Below are positions 51,261 through 59,726 of a stretch of 64,000 nucleotides of DNA, piece by piece. Below the pieces are notes generated by a model that was not told the origin of the DNA, made no database searches, and saw only the letters and a program-made list of their open reading frames with translations. The stretch comes from DASUPK01 sp963728875 (GTDB lineage: Bacteria > Actinomycetota > Thermoleophilia > Solirubrobacterales > 70-9), in assembly GCA_963728875.1 (NCBI GenBank), contig CAVSLJ010000003.1, forward strand, positions 434,001 to 498,000. The letters run 5' to 3'. The position numbers and the translations under genes were made by a program. Numbering within the stretch: position 1 is the first letter of the stretch; the number at the start of each line of letters is the position of its first letter.

Positions 51261-52654
51261 AGGGGCGGCCGGCTTTCGGCCCAGGGCCGCTCGGCCTCGA
51301 GCTGGGCGGCGATCGAGATCAGCATGTCCTCCCGGTTGGGACGGGCCGCGAACATCACGGAGCGCGGCAGCCCCTCATCCGTGAACCCGGCCGGCACGAC
51401 AGCTGCCGGCTGGCCCGTGTAGTTCCAGGTCGCCGCGTAGGGATAGACGCTGCCCATCCCGTTGATCGTGCGAAGGGCGCCCTGGCCGCGCCAGTGCCCG
51501 ATCTCGACCGGGAGCTGGGCGGTCGCCGGCGTGATCAGCAGGTCGTAGTCCCGGAAGAGCTCCATGATGCGCGCGGCTGCCCCGGGCATGCGGTCGCGAA
51601 CCTTCGCGAGCCGGCGGTCGCTGAACAGCCTGCCGGCCCTGACGAAGCTCTTGGTCTGATCAGAGAGACGGTCGGGATGCGGCAGGGTCAGCGCCTCGTC
51701 GCGGATCCCGCGGAAGTACAGGGGATAGAAGTCCGTGTACATGCGGCCGTAGCTGGGGCCCGCCTCGGTCACCTCGTGCCCCAATGACCTGAGCAGCTCG
51801 ACCGTCTCCCGGTAGGCGGCGATCACCTCCGGCGCCTTGGGCCCGGGGAGAATCGTCTTGGTCGTGCAGGCGATCCGCAGCTTGGCCGGCTTGGTGTCGG
51901 TGGCCTCGACCAGGGGGCGTTCGAAGGGAGGGGGAGACTCGAAGTCGCCTCGCTCGGGACCGCTCATCGCGTCCAGGTAGAGAGCGGTGTCCACCACGGT
52001 CCGGCTGACGCATCCCGAGACGGAGAGGCCGTACCAGTGCTCGCGGTGGGGTGAGAGCGAGATCCGGTTGCGCTGCGGCTTCAGGCCGAAGAGGCCGTTG
52101 TAGGCGGCGGGGTAGCGGATCGAGCCCGCGCCGTCGGTCGCGTGCGCGATCGCGCACATGCCCGCAGCCACCGCGACGCCGCTACCGCCGCTCGAGCCGC
52201 CACTGGTCCGAGAGGTGTCCCAGGGGTTCCGCGTGTCCCCCCAGGTCGGGCTCTCGGTGAAGCCGTAGATCGCCAGCTCGGGGAGGTTGGTCTTGCCGAG
52301 GATGGTCGCCCCGGCCTCGCGCAGCCGCCGGACCACCAGCCCGTCCTCGGCCGCCGGCTCGCCGTAAGCGGCGGTTCCGTGCGTGGTCACCTCGCCCGCG
52401 TAGTCGACGTTGTCCTTGATCGCGACCGGTACCCCGAGCAGCGGGGCAGCATCGCCCTTCGCGAGCCGCTCCTCCGCCCGCTTCGCGTCGGCTCTCGCCC
52501 CCTCGGCGAGGACGACGCGGTAGGCGTTCAGCTCGGGATCGAGCTTCTCGATCCGCTCGAGGTACAGATCGACGAGCTCAGTGGGCGAGACCTCCCCGGC
52601 CCGGACCATCTCCGCGATCCGCGCCGCTCCTGCGAACGCAACGTCGTCGCTCAT
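51257..52654 (-). CDS. Amidase (amidase signature family)
   Basis: 465-residue amidase. The Ser-cisSer-Lys triad is visible: K80 in VPVAIKDNVDYAG, cis-Ser in SRTSGGSSGGSGVAVAAGM (S154/155) and the nucleophile S178 in TDGAGSIRYPAAYNGLFGLKP. Hydrolyses an amide bond of unknown substrate; it is a stand-alone amidase rather than GatA because no gatB/gatC is near and lengths match fatty-acid/aryl-acylamidase types. ATG 52654 is 6 nt after TAGGTT (52666-52661). Confidence 0.92.
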   Translation of the reverse strand: MSDDVAFAGAARIAEMVRAGEVSPTELVDLYLERIEKLDPELNAYRVVLAEGARADAKRAEERLAKGDAAPLLGVPVAIKDNVDYAGEVTTHGTAAYGEPAAEDGLVVRRLREAGATILGKTNLPELAIYGFTESPTWGDTRNPWDTSRTSGGSSGGSGVAVAAGMCAIAHATDGAGSIRYPAAYNGLFGLKPQRNRISLSPHREHWYGLSVSGCVSRTVVDTALYLDAMSGPERGDFESPPPFERPLVEATDTKPAKLRIACTTKTILPGPKAPEVIAAYRETVELLRSLGHEVTEAGPSYGRMYTDFYPLYFRGIRDEALTLPHPDRLSDQTKSFVRAGRLFSDRRLAKVRDRMPGAAARIMELFRDYDLLITPATAQLPVEIGHWRGQGALRTINGMGSVYPYAATWNYTGQPAAVVPAGFTDEGLPRSVMFAARPNREDMLISIAAQLEAERPWAESRPPL

Positions 52655-52680
52655 GCCCGCAACCTATCTGGGTGCGCCGC

Positions 52681-53406
52681 TCAGCCGCAGGCGACCGGGA
52701 TCTGCGGACTGCTCTTCGTGCCGATGTGGACCACGAGGTGGGCCGGCCCCGAGCCGGAGCACGTGTACGTGCCGGTCGCGAGCCAGGTCCCGGTGACGAG
52801 GGCGTTGACCGCCAGGTTCGCCACCGACGAGACCGCGCCACCGGCCGTCACGCTCCCCACCAGGTCATCGGCGCCCTTTCCGGTGATCGTGAAGAGGCAG
52901 CCCAGGTTCAAAGGCAGGCAGGTCAGGCCCTGGGCGGAGGTGACCTCGAGGACATTGGGGTCGGCCGCGCCGCCCCCACCCCCACCCCCGCCGCCACCCG
53001 CCGTCCCCTGGCCCGCCTGGAGCCTGCCGCAATTGACGGTGGTGGGGAGATCGAGCGGGATGTCGACGATGCAGGTGTTCGCCCCGCGGCCGCCGTTCAC
53101 CGACCGGTCGGCCCTGCCGTCGAATGCCTTGACCACGTCGTTGCCCGGGCCACCGGCGATCCGATCGGCGCCCCTGCCGCCGATCAGGAGGTCACGGCCC
53201 TTGCCGCCGCGCAGCGTGTCGCTGCCGGCCTTCCCCTTCAGGATGTCGTTGCCCGCTCTGCCGCTCAGCCTGTCGGGCCCGCCGGTGCCGGCCAGGAGGT
53301 TGGACGCCTTCGTCCCCACCAGGCTCAACGCCGTGGCGCCCGCCGCGCCGACCGAAAGAACTCCCCCGCAGACCAACACGACGACGGCGAGCCGTCTCGC
53401 TCCCAT
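52681..53406 (-). CDS. Secreted protein with RTX-type calcium-binding repeats
   Basis: 241 residues: signal peptide (VVVLVCGGVLSVGAAGATAL), then hemolysin-type nonapeptide repeats GGPDRLSGRAGNDILKGKAG, SDTLRGGKGRDLLIGGRG and ADRIAGGPGND (GGxGxDxLx), which fold into a calcium beta-roll, a Gly10 linker, and a C-terminal beta domain with four Cys (TCLPLNLGC and others). AGGAGGTC precedes ATG 53406. Divergent from a second RTX protein; the shared 126-bp gap may coordinate them. Confidence 0.85.
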   Translation of the reverse strand: MGARRLAVVVLVCGGVLSVGAAGATALSLVGTKASNLLAGTGGPDRLSGRAGNDILKGKAGSDTLRGGKGRDLLIGGRGADRIAGGPGNDVVKAFDGRADRSVNGGRGANTCIVDIPLDLPTTVNCGRLQAGQGTAGGGGGGGGGGAADPNVLEVTSAQGLTCLPLNLGCLFTITGKGADDLVGSVTAGGAVSSVANLAVNALVTGTWLATGTYTCSGSGPAHLVVHIGTKSSPQIPVACG

Positions 53407-53532
53407 CAAGACCTCCTGTCTCGGTCGTCCGCCCGCATCCCGTGCCGGCGACGGCCCAATTATGCAGAAACCGCAACGGCGACCACCCAAAAATGTTCTA
53501 GGGCTGACAAACGATCCCAGGGAGGGATTCGG

Positions 53533-54228
53533 ATGCGAAAGAAGATGATGGGACTGATCGTCGTCGCCGCGATGGCGATGGCTGCAGCGGGGGCCACCGT
53601 CGCGCTGGCGGCAACGATCGTCGGCGATGACAACCCGAACACGCTGTTCGGGACTCACAGGGCCGACCTGATCCAGGCAAGGGGCGGGGACGACGCAGTG
53701 TTCGCCCGATCCGGGAACGACCTCGTGGACGCCGGGGACGGGAACGACACCGTCTTCGGCAACGCCGGCAACGACGCGGTGGACGCCGGGCCCCGAAACG
53801 ACGTGGTGGACCTCGGGCGTGGCGCCGACACGGCGTTCGGTCAGGACGGCAACGACGTCCTGCTCGGGCGACAGGGTCGGGACCATCTCCGTGGACGGAG
53901 CGGTGACGACATCGTTCGCGGCGGGCGGGGGCGCGACCTCCTCTTCGCCGGGATCGGCGTCGACACCGTCTTCGGCGGGCCGGATAACGACGTCATCTAC
54001 GCGCTCGCCCAGGCGGACGCCGCCCTGCCCGGTGGTGACACCGTGTTCGGCGGCAGGGGCCACGACGTGATCCACGTCAACGATGGCGAATCGGACACGG
54101 TCGATTGCGGCCGCGACCGCGACGTCGCGATCGTGGATCTGGCCGACCTGGACCACGTGCGCAACTGCGAGGTGGTCATCCAGCGGGCCCCGAACCCGCA
54201 GGACGACCAGCAGGAAAACGGGAGCTAG
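53533..54228 (+). CDS. Secreted RTX-repeat calcium-binding protein
   Basis: 231 residues: signal peptide (GLIVVAAMAMAAAGATVALA) and then almost entirely RTX nonapeptides, e.g. GGDDAVFARSGNDLVDAGDG, NDTVFGNAGNDAVDAGPRND, GRGRDLLFAGIGVDTVFGGP, up to about residue 205, ending with DVAIVDLADLDHVRNCEVV. Expected calcium beta-roll on the cell surface or secreted. AGGGAGG lies upstream of ATG 53533. Its stop abuts the stop of the acylase gene (TAG then CTA). Confidence 0.87.
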   Translation: MRKKMMGLIVVAAMAMAAAGATVALAATIVGDDNPNTLFGTHRADLIQARGGDDAVFARSGNDLVDAGDGNDTVFGNAGNDAVDAGPRNDVVDLGRGADTAFGQDGNDVLLGRQGRDHLRGRSGDDIVRGGRGRDLLFAGIGVDTVFGGPDNDVIYALAQADAALPGGDTVFGGRGHDVIHVNDGESDTVDCGRDRDVAIVDLADLDHVRNCEVVIQRAPNPQDDQQENGS

Positions 54229-56790
54229 CTAGCGCCGATTCTTGTGATGACGGTGACAGCGGCGGGAGCTGCGAGCGTGATGCTTCGGGCGCTTGCACTT
54301 CCGCCGCTTCGTCGCCGTCGCCGTCGCTGCGTCGACGCCGCCGGTTCCCGGCTCGCCCGCGGCCGCATCGGTGATCACCTTCGTCGGTAGGCCCCCCAGC
54401 TCCTCAGCGCAGAACGGCGGATCCACCCACTGCTTGTTCGAGAACATCCGGGTCTGGTCCGCGAAGTAGGGCGAGTTCGGGTTCTCGGACTCCGAGTAAG
54501 TCAGGATCGAGCGGTCGTCGGGGCAGCCCGAGCCGAAGCTGGTCACCATCACGAAGCTCGAGCCGTGGGGGACGTTCGGGTATCCCGGCTCGCTCGGGTC
54601 CCCCGACCAGCTCACGTTGATCGCGTTGAAGTCGCCGTTCGGATCGCCCGGGCCGCCGTGGATCGGGATCCTCTCGTCGCCGCGCTTCTCGTACTGGTAT
54701 CCGCGCAGTGGAGCGTCGAGCGGGATGCCGGCGCCCTGCAGGTCGGTGACCGCGTCGGCGAGCGCTTGCTGGACCTTCGGGCTCACGATGTTCAGGCCTG
54801 ACGGGGTGTTGACCGGGTCGTTGGCGTTGAAGGCGGTCGCGAAGACGGTCAGGTCGCCCGTCGGCAGGTTGATCGGCAGCCCGCCGGGAGTGGCCAGGGC
54901 GCGGGTCGCAAAGCGCCGGAAGAGGATCGCGCCGTTCGAGTCGAGGTTGTCATGGAGGTCCCAGGCCGCCAGCACCGGGCAGGCTCCGCTCACGTTCACA
55001 GGGCCGGAGCTGCCGAGCAGGTAGCCGCCAGGCGCGCTGTTGCAGAGCTGCACCAGCTGGTCGCGCCAGAGCTCGCCGGCGAACTGGCGGTCGTTGAAGA
55101 CCGCATCCTGGAGCTGTTGGCGCGTGAAGGTCGTTCCCGGCAGCCCGTCCGTCCCGTCGAGCCGCTGCTGGACGATCCGAAGGCCGAGCCTCGTCCGCAG
55201 CGTCCGCGGGGTCCGCTCGTCGCCGATGATCCGAGCGAAGCCCTCGAGCGGATGCTGCGGATTCGCGAGCCAGTAGCTGTCGTTCGAGTTGGTGACGTAG
55301 TCATCGCGTGTCAGCGAGGGCAGGTGCGAAGGGCCGAAGATCCCGGGCGCGGCCGCGTCGTCGTCGGTGTCCCATTCGCACGAGGACCTCGACCCGTCGA
55401 GGACCGGCAGGCCGAGGAGGGCGAAGGTGGCGACGCCGACCACGGTGTCGCACTGCTGTGCCTTTGCGTTGGAGACGTTCGGGATGGCGCCGATGTCCGC
55501 GTAGTAGGCCTTGCCGTGGGAGTCCGCGGCGATCGTGTTGACCCAGGGGATGCCCTCGTAGGTCTTCTCGATCTGGTCCAGCTGATCGACGCTCTGCGCC
55601 TCGTTGGTGAAGAAGAAGTGATTCAGGTAGCGGAAGTTGGTCGCGTTGGCGTCGCCCATCGTGAAGGCGGTCACCGGGGTCCATGGGAGGGGGATGCCGG
55701 CGAGCAAGTCCACGACCGGGCCGTGACTGGTCGAGTAGAGCGTGCGAGTGTCGGGCACGAGGCCGCTGTCCGTCTTCACCTGGACCGTGACCTGCTCCTG
55801 CTTCATGTCCTTCCATTGCCCGTCGTAGAGGTATTGCGTCGGGTTGAGCGGATTGACGATCTCCTGGAAGGGCGTGAAGCGGAAGGCGGTCGAGACCGTG
55901 TGGCTCCAGGCGAGGTTGTCCGTGTGGCCGATCAGGATCAGCGGCACGCCGTAGAGGCTGCCCCCGGAGACGTTGACCTTGCCGGGGATCGTGAGGTGGG
56001 TCTGGTAGAAGCGCTCCGGCCCGTCCCAGGGGAAGTGCGGATTGCCCAGCAGCATGCCGTCGCCGTTCGAGGTCGCCTGCGAGCCGAGCGCGATCGCGTT
56101 GGAGCCGATCGGCATCGTCAGATTGGCCTGCAGGCCCTGGGCGATCGAGGTCGGGTCGACCGGCAGCGACGCGCCCCCGGGCGTCTTCGCGTTGGCGATG
56201 CCGTCGATTGCGACGGTTCCGGAGGCGAGCAGGGCGAGCTGGTAGAAGCGCCGGTAGGCGTCCATCTCGGTGATCGGCTTGACCCAGGCCGCGCCGCGGC
56301 AGTGTGGGTCCGGCAGGTTGTCGACGCCGGTCTCCGTGAGATAGCGGTTGTAGCCGGCGACGTAGCCGCGGACGCCCTCCCGGATCTCGTCGACCGGCCC
56401 GTCCGGCGGAGGCTGGGCGAGCAGCTTCTCCACCGTGTGGTCGTCGATGATCCGCTGGTAGAAGAAGTCGGAGTTGAGGTTGTTCGCCGAGAAGCCGTTG
56501 CCGCGCTGCAGATAGCTGCCGTCGGGCCCGAAGCTCCCCTGAACGCCGTCCCCCGAGTACTGGGAGCGCTCGCCGCGGACCGTCACATAGGTCTCGGCGA
56601 GGTCGCAGATGTTGTCCTGGGCGAGCGAGTACCCGTAGCCGTAGCCGATGTCGGCGAAGTTGTCGCCCACGATGTTCGGGATGCCGTGGTCGTCCCGGCT
56701 GATCGTCGCCTTGAGCGGCGCGGCGGTCGCCGGCGAGGCGAGAGCGAGCAAGACGAACGCCACGGCAGCCGTGATCCTCCCGTTCCCCAT
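54229..56790 (-). CDS. Penicillin acylase family N-terminal nucleophile hydrolase
   Basis: 853-residue secreted Ntn-hydrolase. Signal peptide, then the alpha chain with DDHGIPNIVGDNFADIGYGYGYSLAQDNI, and the autoprocessing site where the beta chain begins at the catalytic Ser230 in MPIGSNAIALGSQATSNGDGMLLGNPHFPWDGPERFYQTHL. The Gly before Ser is the cleavage site, as usual, though the canonical GSNAWAV reads GSNAIAL. Related enzymes cleave penicillins, acyl-homoserine lactones or lipopeptides; substrate unknown. The C-terminus ends in a Cys/Lys/Arg/His-rich tail (CKRPKHHARSSRRCHRHHK). ATG 56790 follows TAGTCT (56805-56800) by 9 nt. Confidence 0.92.
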   Translation of the reverse strand: MGNGRITAAVAFVLLALASPATAAPLKATISRDDHGIPNIVGDNFADIGYGYGYSLAQDNICDLAETYVTVRGERSQYSGDGVQGSFGPDGSYLQRGNGFSANNLNSDFFYQRIIDDHTVEKLLAQPPPDGPVDEIREGVRGYVAGYNRYLTETGVDNLPDPHCRGAAWVKPITEMDAYRRFYQLALLASGTVAIDGIANAKTPGGASLPVDPTSIAQGLQANLTMPIGSNAIALGSQATSNGDGMLLGNPHFPWDGPERFYQTHLTIPGKVNVSGGSLYGVPLILIGHTDNLAWSHTVSTAFRFTPFQEIVNPLNPTQYLYDGQWKDMKQEQVTVQVKTDSGLVPDTRTLYSTSHGPVVDLLAGIPLPWTPVTAFTMGDANATNFRYLNHFFFTNEAQSVDQLDQIEKTYEGIPWVNTIAADSHGKAYYADIGAIPNVSNAKAQQCDTVVGVATFALLGLPVLDGSRSSCEWDTDDDAAAPGIFGPSHLPSLTRDDYVTNSNDSYWLANPQHPLEGFARIIGDERTPRTLRTRLGLRIVQQRLDGTDGLPGTTFTRQQLQDAVFNDRQFAGELWRDQLVQLCNSAPGGYLLGSSGPVNVSGACPVLAAWDLHDNLDSNGAILFRRFATRALATPGGLPINLPTGDLTVFATAFNANDPVNTPSGLNIVSPKVQQALADAVTDLQGAGIPLDAPLRGYQYEKRGDERIPIHGGPGDPNGDFNAINVSWSGDPSEPGYPNVPHGSSFVMVTSFGSGCPDDRSILTYSESENPNSPYFADQTRMFSNKQWVDPPFCAEELGGLPTKVITDAAAGEPGTGGVDAATATATKRRKCKRPKHHARSSRRCHRHHKNRR

Positions 56791-56827
56791 CGGCGGAAGA
56801 GACTACCTACTCAATAGTGCGTAGGCG

Positions 56828-57565
56828 CTAGTTCTCGGAGAGGATCTTGGCCTTCTCGCGCTCGAACTCCGAGTCGGTGAGCGCGCCGGACTCCCTCAGC
56901 TTCTGCAGCCGCTCGAGCTTGGCGATCTGCCCGCCGGTCCCGCCGCCGACCGACGCGGTGGATCCCGTCGATCCCCAGGGCAGCCGGCTCGAGAGCTGCT
57001 GCATCGCGCGAGCCTGGTTCAGCCCCGCGCTCATGCGCGCCATCGGGCTGCCACCCATGCCCGCTTCGGCGGCCGCCGGGCGCTCATCCCGCCCGCCGAT
57101 GCCGCTGACCAGATTCCAGAGCGTGTAGAGCAGCACGGGCAGCCCCATCACGATGAAGGTGCCGCCGACGATCAGGCCGCCGAGCTTGCCGCCGCTCGAG
57201 TCCTGGATCGCCTGGTTGGTGAGGGATGCGATCAGCGCGGTCGCCCCCGTCGCGGTGAAGAAGATCCCCCAGGCGAACAGGCCGAAGCTGAAGTTGCTCC
57301 CGCTGTTGATCGGCCGGTCCCTGTCCCAGGGCGGATCGCCCCGGAAGGCGAAGATCCCGGCGCCGATCAACCCGCCGAAGATCCCGGCCATCAGCAGCAG
57401 GATGTCGGTCCCGGTTCCCGAGGGGCAGGGCTGGGCGATCTGGTACGGCGTGTTCCCGGAGGCGCAGGTGCCGGTCTCGAGCAGCGAGACGAGCTTGACG
57501 TTGAAGAGCACGATCCCGCCGAAGAACATGCCGAGGCCGAGCGGCGCTTTGATCAGATAGCCCAT
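56828..57565 (-). CDS. Membrane protein with C-terminal SHOCT domain
   Basis: 245 residues. Four hydrophobic helices (GLGMFFGGIVLFNVKLVSLL, DILLLMAGIFGGLIGAGIFAF, FGLFAWGIFFTATGATALIA, LIVGGTFIVMGLPVLLYTLW) with an exterior Cys pair, then a cytoplasmic Gly/Arg linker and a SHOCT domain at the C-terminus (QIAKLERLQKLRESGALTDSEFEREKAKILSE). SHOCT modules mediate oligomerisation. TAGTCT lies 13 nt upstream of ATG 57565 with GGGGAG between. Confidence 0.72.
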   Translation of the reverse strand: MGYLIKAPLGLGMFFGGIVLFNVKLVSLLETGTCASGNTPYQIAQPCPSGTGTDILLLMAGIFGGLIGAGIFAFRGDPPWDRDRPINSGSNFSFGLFAWGIFFTATGATALIASLTNQAIQDSSGGKLGGLIVGGTFIVMGLPVLLYTLWNLVSGIGGRDERPAAAEAGMGGSPMARMSAGLNQARAMQQLSSRLPWGSTGSTASVGGGTGGQIAKLERLQKLRESGALTDSEFEREKAKILSEN

Positions 57566-57595
57566 CTCCCCGGCGGGCAGACTACCCCGCCGCTC

Positions 57596-57898
57596 GGCGC
57601 GCGGGTCCTGTCGCCGAAATTGATCGACAGGCGCAAGCGCGCGTGTCGAATGTCAGTTTCGGCGCCACCCGCGAGCGAGTGGCGGAGAGGATCAGCGCCG
57701 AACGCGAGACGGAGTGCTGCCTTCGTGGTTCCGCCGCTGTTCTGCGTCGCGTTGTGTCCGACTGTCGGACAGGGATCGACGCAGTTCGTCGAGCTCACCG
57801 CGTCCGGCGCGGGCGCCTCTCGCGCGGGTGGCGCGGAATTTCAGCCGGCGTGAGATGCCTCGATCCCCGGTGAAATTCTGCGACAGGACCCGCGCGCC
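57596..57898. repeat. 303-bp segment bounded by 19-bp inverted repeats
   Basis: The outer ends read GGCGCGCGGGTCCTGTCGC (57596-57614) and its exact complement (57880-57898); a few more bases match imperfectly inward. The 265-bp interior has no convincing gene and includes a perfect dyad TGTCCGAC-T-GTCGGACA at 57755-57771 and several CTGTCG/CGACAG copies. Structure is MITE-like, but I see no target-site duplication. It fills the 354-bp gap between the SHOCT protein and msrA genes; apart from it I see nothing there. Confidence 0.6.
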
Positions 57899-57919
57899 TG
57901 GCGCATGGTCCCTAGGTGC

Positions 57920-58441
57920 TCAGCTCCGCGCGGCCGTCTCGCGGTGCGGCAGCTTCCAGTCCGGCCGCACGAAGTGGCAGGTGTACCCGTTCGGATACTT
58001 CTGCAGGTAGTCCTGGTGCTCCGGCTCGGCCTCCCAGAAGGGACCGGCCTCGCTGATCTCGGTGACGACCTTACCCGGCCAGATGCCGGAGGCGTCGACG
58101 TCGGCGATGGTGTCCTCCGCGACCTGGCGCTGCTCGTCGGTCGTGTAGAAGATCTCGGAGCGGTAGCTCGAGCCGATGTCGTTGCCCTGACGGTCCTTGG
58201 TCGTCGGGTCGTGGATCTGGAAGAAGAACTCGAGGATGTCCCGGTAGGAGATCCTGTCCGGGTCGAAGATGATCTCGACGGCCTCGGCGTGGCCGGGATG
58301 GTTCTGATAGGTCGCGTTGGCGTTCTCGCCGCCGGTGTACCCGACGCGGGTCGAGATGACCCCGTCGCGCTTGCGAAGCAGCTCCTGCGCGCCCCAGAAA
58401 CAGCCTCCCGCGAGGATCGCGGTCTCAGTGTTGTTCGTCAC
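57920..58441 (-). CDS. msrA: Peptide-methionine (S)-S-oxide reductase MsrA
   Basis: Repairs oxidised methionine. 173 residues with the catalytic Cys in AILAGGCFWGAQELLRKRDGV, then GYTGGENANATYQNHPGHAEAVEI and YTTDEQRQVAEDTIADVD. GTG 58441 is preceded by GGAAGGAGC, a good ribosome binding site; an in-frame ATG at 58486 would add 15 residues and overlaps a TAGGAT box, so the GTG is preferred. With egtB/egtD and the transhydrogenase, part of an antioxidant complement in the window, though not linked by operon. Confidence 0.93.
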   Translation of the reverse strand: MTNNTETAILAGGCFWGAQELLRKRDGVISTRVGYTGGENANATYQNHPGHAEAVEIIFDPDRISYRDILEFFFQIHDPTTKDRQGNDIGSSYRSEIFYTTDEQRQVAEDTIADVDASGIWPGKVVTEISEAGPFWEAEPEHQDYLQKYPNGYTCHFVRPDWKLPHRETAARS

Positions 58442-58518
58442 GGCGCTGCTCCTTCCGTTGGAGGTGATTCGTACTCCACAGTCCATCCTAGGCCCCGCGC
58501 GTTACTCGCCCACTGAGC

Positions 58519-59010
58519 TCAGGCGCCGGGTAACGGCTGCCGCGCCCAGGGGGTCAGCGCGCGCACGAACCTCCGCCAGCGGTAGCGCCTGATCGCCTTC
58601 CCAACGAGCTCCTTGTCGTGCGGATAGGTGAGCTGCTCGTCGGCCTCCTCGGGCGTCAGCCAGCGGAGCTCGTCGACCTCGTCGTGGGGTTTGAACTCCC
58701 CCTTGGTCGGCTCCATCAGCCAGTAGCGGACCAGCTTCCGGCGGGACTTCCGGTCCAGATACGAGACGTGCGGGAGCTCCGGCCCGAGCTCGCACTCGTA
58801 TCCGATCTCCTCGCGCACCTCGCGAAGCGCGGCCTCCCGCCACCCCTCCCCCTCTTCGAGCTTCCCCTTGGGGAGCGACCAGTCCCCGTACTTGGGGCGA
58901 TGGATCACCGCCACTCGCGTGCGGCCCTCCTCGTCGCGGCGCAACACCACCCCGCCGGCGGCGGTGATGTCGGGCTTGCCGTCCGCCAGGTCGAATTCCC
59001 CTCGGGCCAC
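58519..59010 (-). CDS. Nudix hydrolase
   Basis: 163 residues with a full Nudix box: PKGKLEEGEGWREAALREVREEIGYE (GX5EX7REUXEEXGU). VVLRRDEEGRTRVAVIHRPKYGDWSLPKG is the usual N-terminal part of MutT-like enzymes with diphosphoinositol- or Ap4A-like specificity in actinobacteria; specificity cannot be read. GTG 59010 is 6 nt after TAGTCT (59022-59017), a leaderless pattern. Confidence 0.9.
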   Translation of the reverse strand: MARGEFDLADGKPDITAAGGVVLRRDEEGRTRVAVIHRPKYGDWSLPKGKLEEGEGWREAALREVREEIGYECELGPELPHVSYLDRKSRRKLVRYWLMEPTKGEFKPHDEVDELRWLTPEEADEQLTYPHDKELVGKAIRRYRWRRFVRALTPWARQPLPGA

Positions 59011-59040
59011 GGCTGCAGACTACGGATCCCGGAGGGCGGC

Positions 59041-59715
59041 CTAGATCCACTCCAGGACGACGCCGAACAGCAGCAGGGAGACGATCACGATCGCGGCCAT
59101 CGCTCCGACGATCCGCAGGCGCGATCGGTTGTCGGGCCGGTCGTAGACGTACCCCGCGATCAGGAAGAACCACAGGTAGCCGAAGACGACGATGAGCGGA
59201 ACGAATGGGACGTTCCACCACCAGTACTCCCAGTGGAAGTAGCCCGTGCCGTGCAGCAGGACCTCGACGAACGTGGCAAACAGTGAGAAGCCGAGGCCGA
59301 TCGTCAGGCGGTTCGGCATCCCGAGCAGCTTCGCCTTCGGATCCTCCGGGAGGGACTTGGCGTAGATCACCCCCGAGATCGCGAACATCAGGGAGATCTC
59401 GATGGTGAGCCCGATCAGGATCAGGTACGCGGTGTCGCCGGTGACCGTCCAGAGCGCGGCGCGGTCGGAGAAGTGGAGGATCAGCGAGTTGGCGATCTCG
59501 TTGATCCAGTCCGCGAGCCAGAAGGCGACACCGGCCAGGATCACATCCCAGCGCGCCCGCTCCACCTCGACCGCGTAGACGTAGATCACCAGCGTCAGGA
59601 GGGTCACGACGTACCACTTGAACTGGTGCTCGTCGCGCAGCAGGTGCTCGGCCTGCATCGTGAAGTCGGTCACCGAGGTCAATGGCACGCCGGCGACTCT
59701 ATCCGCGCTCCCCAT
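59041..59715 (-). CDS. Hypothetical polytopic membrane protein
   Basis: 224 residues with about six helices and many aromatic residues, e.g. KWYVVTLLTLVIYVYAVEVERARWD, FWLADWINEIANSLILHFSD and YFHWEYWWWNVPFVPLIVVFGYLWFFLIAGYVYD. Conserved-looking acidic/His positions inside helices (E-I-A-N, H-F) could bind a cofactor or lipid, but no family is recognised. ATG 59658 (M-Q-A-E-H) is an alternative start. Short gap to Nudix downstream. Confidence 0.62.
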   Translation of the reverse strand: MGSADRVAGVPLTSVTDFTMQAEHLLRDEHQFKWYVVTLLTLVIYVYAVEVERARWDVILAGVAFWLADWINEIANSLILHFSDRAALWTVTGDTAYLILIGLTIEISLMFAISGVIYAKSLPEDPKAKLLGMPNRLTIGLGFSLFATFVEVLLHGTGYFHWEYWWWNVPFVPLIVVFGYLWFFLIAGYVYDRPDNRSRLRIVGAMAAIVIVSLLLFGVVLEWI

Positions 59716-59726
59716 ACGATCGCGGG

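Noticed and set aside
53640..54120. Short periodic DNA repeats that could suggest a CRISPR array
   Set aside because: They are the codons of RTX nonapeptides (27-bp period, protein-level conservation), without constant repeats or unique spacers.
57643..57873. Small ORFs inside the inverted-repeat-bounded segment
   Set aside because: No recognisable protein features, several overlapping frames equally open, no ribosome binding site.
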